A stretch of DNA of 9,779 nucleotides from an uncultured Oscillospiraceae bacterium. GTDB lineage: Bacteria > Bacillota > Clostridia > Oscillospirales > Acutalibacteraceae. The stretch lies in NCBI GenBank assembly GCA_900552285.1, contig URYV01000054.1:1-9779 (forward strand), read 5' to 3'. The stretch's first letter is position 1, and each line of letters starts with the position of its first letter. This document shows positions 1 through 6,094 of this stretch, one piece after another. The notes beneath the pieces are model-generated. The model made no database searches, had not been told where the DNA came from, and was given only the letters and a program-made list of their open reading frames with translations. Both the position numbers and the translations under genes were made by a program.

Positions 1-2212
1 CAAATCCGAATTCGATATAATCGAAAAATACCGTACCGTCCTTTAAATCCTTTATTATAAACTCGAAGTCGCTTATGGACGAAAGGATGTCCTTATCGGC
101 CGCGTTGCCGTCGGCGTCGGTTATCTCGGAAAGGTCGAAGGCATAGCACTTAAAATCGCTGTTCATGGGCAGAGAATAGCTGTCCGAACCGTCGGCCGGC
201 TTAACATAATACGCGCTGTCGCCGTTCTTTATGCCGAGGGTCAGCTTTTTGGCGCGGTTGTCGGGGTTTTTCACAAGCACGGTGAGGGTGTTATACTTCT
301 GAAGCTGAGCGTTGGGCAGATACCACATGGAAGAATAGGTGGGGCCGGCGCTTACATGCTTTTTGGTGGTGGGGCTGATTTGATAATTAAATTCCACCGA
401 ACCCTGACCTTGGGCTCTGATTTCGGAATTCACCTTAACGGTCCCCGCCGCAGGGTCGGTCACACCCGAAAGCTGACCCACCTTCCAGTTGGGAACATAA
501 TAGCCGTCGCGGCGGTTGGTGTCCCAAAAGACGGTTTGGTCGCAGGTCGCCCAATCGAGAGGCGTGCAGTAATAGCCGTCGTCAAAAACGTGGCTTCTGA
601 ACTGGAGGGCGGGAAGTCCGTAGGAATTGCACAGGTCGGAGCAGACGTTGAAATTTGTAAAGGCATAGGTAAAGGCCACGGGATTTTTGATAAGGCTGTT
701 ATAGACCTCCACCTGATTTTTGGAAATTATTCTGGCTCTTGCGGGAGCAAAAACATGATTTTCCCCGCAAACGGTAAAGCCCTCGACCTCGTCCGACTCG
801 GCGAGACTTCTCTCGTCGGAGGACTCTCCGGTTATGACCTTAAGTCCCTCGCCGACATTTTTAAAGGTGACGGTTATCTTTCCGTTTTGGCCGATTTCAT
901 AGCTTTCAACCTCGGGGATATAATAGTCGGCGGTGGTTCCCTCGACCTTATAAATATTGTGCAGCATGGCCTGAGCCGTGCGGTGGGCAATGGCGCGCTT
1001 GTCGCTCGGGTGGTCTATTCCGTTGCCGCAGGTGCAGGGGTCTCCCGAGCAGCCGTCGAGATGATAGGCAAGATTTGCGTCATAGAAGGTTATCTGCTGG
1101 CTGAGGGCATATTTATCAACGACTGCAGCCACCTCCTGAGTCCACACAGCCATGGCGTCATTTGTAAACTTGAAGTTGTCGGGGGCAAGCTGAGTCATTA
1201 TAAATGGCATATCGTTAACATCGTCAAATCCGAATTTGACAGCCAAATCCTTTATAAAGGCGTCGAGGGCGGCCTCGTAAAAGCCTGCGTCGTTAACAAG
1301 ACCTTCCTCGAGGTTTGAGCAGCCCTGATACCACATAAATCCCGCAACATTAAATCCCGAAAGGGGTCCGAGACGGGTGTTCCAGCTTCCCGTCATTTCG
1401 TCAAAACGGAAGCTCTCCTTGGTGTCGGAATATTTACCGTGTTTTTTGAGCACGTCGACCACCGTATCGCTGCCGTTTATTGCATCCTTGGACATCCATG
1501 CCTCTATGCCGGTCGAGCCTATCGTGGCGTTGACAAAGCCCACGGGCACGTTGAGATTTTCGAAAAGCTCGACGGCGGTGAGCACCCCGTAGGCCGAGAT
1601 GTGATAAAGATAGTCGATTTCCTGCGCGTTATACCACTCGGATTTCTTGGTGTCCCAATCGAGGGTGTCATACTGAACCCCGGGCGTTCTCGGAGCGTCA
1701 ATGTCGACTGCGCGGGAGGCGTCGAGCACACGGATGTTTTTATATTTGCCGTCCGCCAAAAGCTTTCGGACAACGTCATGCTTTTCAAGCTGACCGCCGA
1801 AATTGAACTGCATATTGGATTGACCCGTTCCGACCCAAAGCTCGCCGATGAGAATGTCGTCAAGGCGGGCCTGCTCGTCGCCGTTCATGGACATTTTTAT
1901 GGTGTAGGTGTCAAAGCTGCCCGCTCTCGGGTCAAGCTCGAGAGACCAGTTGCCGTCGCTGTCGGCGCTTGCGGTCTTAAGCTCCACACGGTTGGAATTT
2001 TTGAGGAGTTCGGCGGTTATGACCGAACCCGAAGTACCTGTTCCCCAAAGGTGAATGGGCTTGTTTTGCTGAAAAACGGCGCCCGTGCTTAAAAAACAAG
2101 GCATGGTGAATTTTCCCGCAGCGGCGGCAGACACCCCGCCGCACATTCCCATGGCGGTCAAAAGCCCGGCCGCCACCGCAACGGAGCAGATTTTTTTGAT
2201 TGTTTTGTGCAT
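1..2212 (-). CDS. Secreted sialate O-acetylesterase-like (SASA/SGNH) esterase, C-terminus beyond window
   Basis: The 737 visible codons encode an exported esterase likely to remove O-acetyl groups from sialic acids or other glycans. Residues 1 to about 31 form a signal peptide (MHKTIKK, then a hydrophobic core, then GGVSAAAA). The SASA-type SGNH core follows: the nucleophile block is GTGQSNMQ with Ser132, NATIGSTGIEAW at about 228-239 resembles the family's 'GGTxIExW' block, MWYQG lies at 293-297, and the His block is DHPSDK with Asp400-His401. In most SASA proteins WYQG is followed by Glu; here it is Cys298. Residues ~580-737 look like a beta-sandwich carbohydrate-binding module ending in FFDYIEFGF, and the reading frame is still open at base 1, so more (plausibly a dockerin) lies outside. 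The start ATG at 2212 is supported by the signal peptide and an AAGGA motif 8 bases upstream. It lies 14 bases after the GH92 stop, so the two are probably co-transcribed. Family members also include xylan acetylesterases, so the sialate substrate is uncertain. Confidence 0.9.
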   Translation of the reverse strand, partial: MHKTIKKICSVAVAAGLLTAMGMCGGVSAAAAGKFTMPCFLSTGAVFQQNKPIHLWGTGTSGSVITAELLKNSNRVELKTASADSDGNWSLELDPRAGSFDTYTIKMSMNGDEQARLDDILIGELWVGTGQSNMQFNFGGQLEKHDVVRKLLADGKYKNIRVLDASRAVDIDAPRTPGVQYDTLDWDTKKSEWYNAQEIDYLYHISAYGVLTAVELFENLNVPVGFVNATIGSTGIEAWMSKDAINGSDTVVDVLKKHGKYSDTKESFRFDEMTGSWNTRLGPLSGFNVAGFMWYQGCSNLEEGLVNDAGFYEAALDAFIKDLAVKFGFDDVNDMPFIMTQLAPDNFKFTNDAMAVWTQEVAAVVDKYALSQQITFYDANLAYHLDGCSGDPCTCGNGIDHPSDKRAIAHRTAQAMLHNIYKVEGTTADYYIPEVESYEIGQNGKITVTFKNVGEGLKVITGESSDERSLAESDEVEGFTVCGENHVFAPARARIISKNQVEVYNSLIKNPVAFTYAFTNFNVCSDLCNSYGLPALQFRSHVFDDGYYCTPLDWATCDQTVFWDTNRRDGYYVPNWKVGQLSGVTDPAAGTVKVNSEIRAQGQGSVEFNYQISPTTKKHVSAGPTYSSMWYLPNAQLQKYNTLTVLVKNPDNRAKKLTLGIKNGDSAYYVKPADGSDSYSLPMNSDFKCYAFDLSEITDADGNAADKDILSSISDFEFIIKDLKDGTVFFDYIEFGF

Positions 2213-2216
2213 AACT

Positions 2217-2225
2217 CTCTTCCTT
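2217..2225 (-). promoter_or_regulatory. Ribosome binding site of the SASA esterase, in the 14-base intercistronic gap
   Basis: On the minus strand AAGGAAGAG begins 2 bases after the TGA stop of the GH92 gene (2229-2227) and sits 8 bases (from AAGGA) before the esterase ATG at 2212. There is no room for a promoter or terminator, so the second gene depends on the GH92 transcript. Translational coupling is likely, because ribosomes ending at 2227 reach the next start directly. Confidence 0.75.
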
Positions 2226-2226
2226 C

Positions 2227-5200
2227 TCAAAGTTTTATTTTTCCGACGGCGATCTGCAGCACCGCAAGGGCGTCGGAAACGGTTATGCGTCCGTCGCCGT
2301 CGGTGTCGCAGGCCTTTTTCTGCCGCTCGGTAAATTCTATCTTGCCGACGGCGTTTTGCAGAACAAGCAGGGCGTCGGTCACCGTCACATCGCCGCTTAA
2401 ATCGGCGTCGCCGACGGCGTCGGTTTCCTTAACCTCTCCGCATATGAGCTGAAGCTCGCACAGCTCGATATTTTCGACATTTTTGTTTTCTATGTCGAGA
2501 CGGTAATAATTATAGGCCTTTGTGTTGTCAACGGCATAGAAGTTTATGGCCAAATCCCATCTGAAGCTTTGGTTTTGCCGCTCGTCAAGCTTTTCCCACG
2601 TCTTTCCGTCGGCCGAGCCGTAAACGGTAATGCTATCGGGGGCGGCGGATTTGGACTTAGAGGTCAGAGTATACTGCCGCAGGGTTTGCGCCGTCGGCAG
2701 ATACATCGTTATCGACGCGGAGTTCCCCGAAAAGCTCGGGCTTTGCTCGGCATAGCTCAAATTGCAGAAAAGCTTTTGCCCGTCGGTCATGTTTTCGCAG
2801 AAAACGAGGGGGCAATCACCGCTCATGTCGGCGGTTTCGGACACCTGCATACCCGTCGTGACATCCTCCATGATGTCGATTTCATCGCCCTCGGTCACCG
2901 ATGAAGGCAGGTCGGTTTCGGTGTTGCAGCCGAAATCGGAGGGGGTGCTTCCCATATTAAACACTATTTCCTTTGCCGAAGTAAGCTCGCTGTGGGTTAT
3001 ATAGCACTTGGTATAGTCCTTTCCGTCCACCGTCATGCTTTGGATATAGACGTTTTCGGCGCTGTTGTTATTCGCCTTTATGTGAACGTCGCCGGTGGGA
3101 AGGTGAAGTGTGACATCGCTGTAAAGAGGAGAGGTTATGCAATATTCGTCGCTTCCTGCGTTTGCGGCATAAAAGCCGAGAGAGGAAAGCAGATACCATG
3201 CCGATTGCTCGCCGTTGTCCTCGTCGCCGATATAGCCGTGACCGATCTCTCCGCCGTTATAGAAGCGGTCGAGCACCTGCCTTGTCAGGCTTTGGGTCTT
3301 ATAGGCCTTTCCGGCATAATTATAAAGATAAAGCATGGCATGGGTGGGCTGGTTGTTGTGCTGATACTGGCCGAGCCCAACGTCCTTTGCCTCGGCGATT
3401 TCGTGGTTCTGGGCCTCGCTGCCCTTATGAATTGCGGGAGCCGACAGAATCTCGTCAAGCTTTGCGGCAAATTTTTCATATCCGCCGTAGAGGTTTATCA
3501 TTCCCTTGACATCGTGGGTTTCGTAAACGCTCATGCCCCAACCGTTTGTCTCCACAAAACCGTATTTCTGCCAGGTGTAGGGGTCAAATTCCTCATTTGA
3601 GAAGGTAAAGCTGCCGTCTCCGTTCTTGGGCATATAAAAGCCGAGCTCGCTGTTGAAAAGGTTGGCGTGGTTTTTGGAGCGGTTTTTGAAATATTCATAG
3701 CCGTCGTTGTCGCCGAGAGCTTTTGCGAGATTTGCGATGCCCGCGTCGTTTATGGCCGCCTCGAGAGTCCAGGAAATCGAGCTGTTTCCGCCGTCGCCCG
3801 TATCCTGGGTATAGCCGATATAGGGCGCCGTTTCGCTGTAATTTCTTTCATAGCCGTTGTCCCCGAAGCAGGAAGCGGCGGCTCTCAGAGAGGCCTCATA
3901 GGCCGTTTCCGTGTCAAATTCAATGCCCTTGCTTGCCGCGTCGCCGAAAACTGCGTCGAAATTGGTGGCGATCATGCTCAAAATGCCGCCGGGGTTTGAC
4001 CAGCGGGGCATTTTGCCCGCGTCGCGGTAGTGCTCGAGCATTCCGTCAAGAAGCTCGCCCGCCTTTTTTGGCGAAAGCAGGAAAAGGGCCGGCCACTCGG
4101 TTCGATAGGTGTCCCAAAAGCCGTTTCCGGCATACATTTGCCCGTCGTTCACCACAATGTTGTCCGCCGTGCTCTTATAAGGGCTTGCGTATTTCGGCTG
4201 CGGATTTTCGGCGGTTCCCGCATTTTCCGAATAGTTTTTGGGGAAAAGATACATTTTGTAGAGGGAGGAATAAAGGCGTTCGAGCTGTTGCTCGGAGGCG
4301 CCGTCCACCTCCACCGTGTTCATTATTTCATTCCATTGTGCCTTTGCCCGCTCCATGACGGTGTCAAAGGTGTCGGTTTCGGAAATTTCAAGAGACAGGT
4401 TTTTCTTTGCCTGCTCGGCGCTTATGTAGGAGGTCGCGATTTTCATTATCACCTCACCGGTGCCGCTTGCAAACTGCGCCATGGCAAGAGGCCGACCCGC
4501 CGAATCGGAAAAATTATCGGTTCTTTGGGGAAGGCTGCCCACAAACTCGCCGTAGACAAACATACGGTTAAACCCGCTTTGAATGGCGACGTTGGGCACC
4601 GAGTAGTCGGTAACGGCGGTAAAGCTGCTGCCGTCAAACTCGATGTTTCCGCCCATTTTCACATCCCCTTGGGTAGAGAACGAGTCAAAAATGACGTTTA
4701 CCACCGGGCTGTCGGAGGGATAGGTCATTTTTATGACGGCCGCATGGTCGGTCGGGGTCATTTCCACCTTGACGCCCGAGGCGGGAGTGTCGCCGTCAAA
4801 GGTGACCGAATAATAATGCGCCTTGGCGGTTTCGTTTTGATGGCTGAAGGAGGAGGCGCGGTTTTTGGCGCCTATAATGTCCTCGTTGGCCGCTCTTTCC
4901 CAAACGTTTGGCATAAACTGAAAAACGCCGTAGTCGATAAGCGCAATGTTGGCCTGGTGGCTGGTTCCGAAGGCCTGAATGGAGTCGCTTGCATAGGTGT
5001 AAAGATATTTGTCGGTGCCGGTGAAGGGCGTCCAGGCATTAAAGCCGTTTGGCACGCTGACGGCGGGATAGGTCTGACCGTGGGAATAGGCGCCGTTGTT
5101 GTCGGTTCCCCTTGTGGTCAGCACATAGTCGGCGGGAGAGCTTTTTTGCTCGGGGGTGACGGTCTGTATCTTTATGTCGTCGATATAGGTCAGCAGCTCG

Positions 5201-5865
5201 TCTGCCGCCTCCTCGCTTTCAAAGCTCACAAGTATCGAGTCGACGGTTTTTCCCCTTGCCGTTTCGTAAAGCGAACAGCAGACGTGATTCCATTGGCGGC
5301 GGTACATGGAATTGGCCTTTCCCTGGGAAAGGGGGTCCATGCCGTGTCCGTTTATGTCGACGGCCGAAAGGTCGGAAAGGAACGTGCCGTCGGTAAATTT
5401 AAGGTCGACCGACAGATACTGCCCCGTGCGTTTTTCGTCGTTCTCGCCGACATAGTCGGGGAAAATCATATAGGAAAGCTGCATATCCTTAAAGACCCGT
5501 ATGTTCAGCCCCGAAAAAATCACGGCGTTGTTTTTGACCGGCCCGTCGGATTTTTGCCCGCTGATTTTAAGGGCGTGGGCGCCGCTGTAACCGACCTTTG
5601 CCTTTCCGCAATTGTTCACATCGGGTCCGACGGATATTTCGGCGCCGAGGGCGGCGGCGGCCGTTGAACGGGTCTGCTCAAAGCCGAGGTTTAAAGCCTT
5701 TCCGTTTGCGGTTTCTCCGTCGAGCGTTCCCCCCTCAAAGGAACTGAAAAAACTCACCGATTTGAGACTTCCCCGAAGGGACGGGGAAAGAGCTGCGGCC
5801 GAAAAGGGGCAAGCCGACAGCGTGACCGCCGCCGCAAGCGCCGTTGCAACCAATTTCTTTTTCAT
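2227..5865 (-). CDS. Secreted GH92 alpha-mannosidase with F5/8-type domain and C-terminal dockerin
   Basis: This 1212-residue exported glycoside hydrolase should release alpha-mannose from N-glycans or mannan by the Ca-dependent inverting GH92 mechanism. Residues 1-25 are a signal peptide that contains LSAC (16-19), a possible lipobox. Residues ~36-235 form a beta-sandwich ending in YIDDIKIQ. The GH92 core spans ~245-965 and shows QTYPAVSVPNGFNAWTP (265-281), GFWDTYRTEWP (582-592), MPRW (619-622), VETNGW (771-776), THDVKG (783-788), HEIAEA (821-826), HNNQP (836-840) and GDEDNGEQSAWY (880-891). By analogy with Bacteroides GH92 enzymes Glu772 is the likely acid and Asp881/Asp883 lie in the base motif; HE at 821-822 resembles the pair tied to alpha-1,2 preference. 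Residues ~1005-1142 resemble an F5/8 (CBM32-like) domain. Residues 1152-1212 are a dockerin with two Ca loops. The ATG at 5865 is chosen because a perfect Shine-Dalgarno precedes it; the in-frame ATG at 5946 lies inside the promoter and would not be transcribed. Confidence 0.95.
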   Translation of the reverse strand: MKKKLVATALAAAVTLSACPFSAAALSPSLRGSLKSVSFFSSFEGGTLDGETANGKALNLGFEQTRSTAAAALGAEISVGPDVNNCGKAKVGYSGAHALKISGQKSDGPVKNNAVIFSGLNIRVFKDMQLSYMIFPDYVGENDEKRTGQYLSVDLKFTDGTFLSDLSAVDINGHGMDPLSQGKANSMYRRQWNHVCCSLYETARGKTVDSILVSFESEEAADELLTYIDDIKIQTVTPEQKSSPADYVLTTRGTDNNGAYSHGQTYPAVSVPNGFNAWTPFTGTDKYLYTYASDSIQAFGTSHQANIALIDYGVFQFMPNVWERAANEDIIGAKNRASSFSHQNETAKAHYYSVTFDGDTPASGVKVEMTPTDHAAVIKMTYPSDSPVVNVIFDSFSTQGDVKMGGNIEFDGSSFTAVTDYSVPNVAIQSGFNRMFVYGEFVGSLPQRTDNFSDSAGRPLAMAQFASGTGEVIMKIATSYISAEQAKKNLSLEISETDTFDTVMERAKAQWNEIMNTVEVDGASEQQLERLYSSLYKMYLFPKNYSENAGTAENPQPKYASPYKSTADNIVVNDGQMYAGNGFWDTYRTEWPALFLLSPKKAGELLDGMLEHYRDAGKMPRWSNPGGILSMIATNFDAVFGDAASKGIEFDTETAYEASLRAAASCFGDNGYERNYSETAPYIGYTQDTGDGGNSSISWTLEAAINDAGIANLAKALGDNDGYEYFKNRSKNHANLFNSELGFYMPKNGDGSFTFSNEEFDPYTWQKYGFVETNGWGMSVYETHDVKGMINLYGGYEKFAAKLDEILSAPAIHKGSEAQNHEIAEAKDVGLGQYQHNNQPTHAMLYLYNYAGKAYKTQSLTRQVLDRFYNGGEIGHGYIGDEDNGEQSAWYLLSSLGFYAANAGSDEYCITSPLYSDVTLHLPTGDVHIKANNNSAENVYIQSMTVDGKDYTKCYITHSELTSAKEIVFNMGSTPSDFGCNTETDLPSSVTEGDEIDIMEDVTTGMQVSETADMSGDCPLVFCENMTDGQKLFCNLSYAEQSPSFSGNSASITMYLPTAQTLRQYTLTSKSKSAAPDSITVYGSADGKTWEKLDERQNQSFRWDLAINFYAVDNTKAYNYYRLDIENKNVENIELCELQLICGEVKETDAVGDADLSGDVTVTDALLVLQNAVGKIEFTERQKKACDTDGDGRITVSDALAVLQIAVGKIKL

Positions 5866-5870
5866 AATAA

Positions 5871-5880
5871 CCCTCCTTTT
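5871..5880 (-). promoter_or_regulatory. Strong Shine-Dalgarno that fixes the GH92 start
   Basis: The minus strand reads AAAAGGAGGG, five bases (TTATT) before the ATG at 5865. This full-length anti-16S match decides between 5865 and the in-frame upstream ATG at 5946, which would add 27 residues without signal-peptide character. Confidence 0.9.
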
Positions 5881-5890
5881 TAAGTTGGAA

Positions 5891-5908
5891 GAACCGTTTT
5901 TGCAGTTC
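5891..5908 (-). other. Stem-loop in the 5' leader of the GH92-esterase operon
   Basis: On the minus strand GAACTG (5908-5903) and CGGTTC (5896-5891) can form a 6-bp RNA stem with one U-G wobble and a six-base CAAAAA loop. It starts about 11 bases after the predicted transcription start near 5918 and ends about 11 bases before the Shine-Dalgarno. It has no U-tract, so it is not an intrinsic terminator. An mRNA-stabilising 5' hairpin is possible; a chance fold of this size cannot be excluded. Confidence 0.35.
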
Positions 5909-5924
5909 ACATTCTCGATTGTTA

Positions 5925-5953
5925 ATTTTACTCCTTGTATTTTCATTTGTCAA
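5925..5953 (-). promoter_or_regulatory. SigA-type promoter of the GH92-esterase operon
   Basis: On the minus strand a perfect -35 box TTGACA (5953-5948) is followed by a 17-base spacer and a -10 box TAAAAT (5930-5925), five of six bases matching TATAAT. The predicted start is near 5918, giving a leader of about 53 bases. The in-frame ATG at 5946 lies in the spacer, which rules it out as the translation start if this promoter is used. Confidence 0.8.
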
Positions 5954-6034
5954 TCAAAAATTCATAAAAAAATCTAAAAATATTCATCTTTTTGTCTGCT
6001 GTGCGCAAAAATATCCCGCCTCTTGATTGACAAA
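5946..6034. repeat. 12-bp perfect inverted repeat carrying both divergent -35 boxes
   Basis: TTTGTCAATCAA at 5946-5957 and TTGATTGACAAA at 6023-6034 are exact reverse complements, separated by 65 bp. Each arm contains the TTGACA -35 box of one of the two divergent promoters plus conserved flanking bases (TTGA before, AA after the box). Six bases per arm are explained by the -35 consensus; the other six are extra identity that could be a shared regulator site. Confidence 0.7.
5958..6022. other. AT-rich spacer between the divergent promoters
   Basis: This noncoding stretch has several A-tracts (5966-5972, 5976-5980 and 6007-6011) and an imperfect direct repeat, with ATCAAAAATTCAT at 5953-5965 and ATCTAAAAATATTCAT at 5972-5987. 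A-tracts directly upstream of both -35 boxes could act as UP elements or bend the DNA. No clear catabolite-repression (cre) site or other known operator was recognised. Together with the two promoters, this accounts for the 229-bp gap between 5865 and 6095. Confidence 0.4.
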
Positions 6035-6055
6035 GGGTTTTTCGACCGTTATAAT
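6027..6055 (+). promoter_or_regulatory. Full-consensus SigA promoter of the CE2-like esterase gene
   Basis: TTGACA (6027-6032), a 17-base spacer and TATAAT (6050-6055) match the vegetative promoter consensus at all 12 positions with ideal spacing. The predicted start is near 6062, leaving a leader of only about 33 bases. A promoter this strong suggests either high constitutive expression or control by a repressor. Confidence 0.88.
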
Positions 6056-6094
6056 TGTCATACAGGCAAAATTATATTAAAGGTATGGTGAAAA

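Noticed and set aside
356..2092. Plus-strand open frames opposite the SASA esterase (356-1318 and 1439-2092)
   Set aside because: The minus strand encodes a continuous esterase with signal peptide and catalytic motifs across the same bases; the plus-strand translations look like no known protein.
4030..5667. Long plus-strand open frame of 545 codons opposite the GH92 gene
   Set aside because: It is antisense to a clear GH92 coding sequence, has no recognisable motif or signal, and arises from the GC-rich third-position codon bias that suppresses stops on the opposite strand.
5866..5946. N-terminal extension of GH92 to an upstream in-frame ATG at 5946
   Set aside because: The ATG falls within the promoter spacer, so it would not be transcribed; the added 27 residues hide a normal signal peptide, and the ATG at 5865 has a perfect Shine-Dalgarno.
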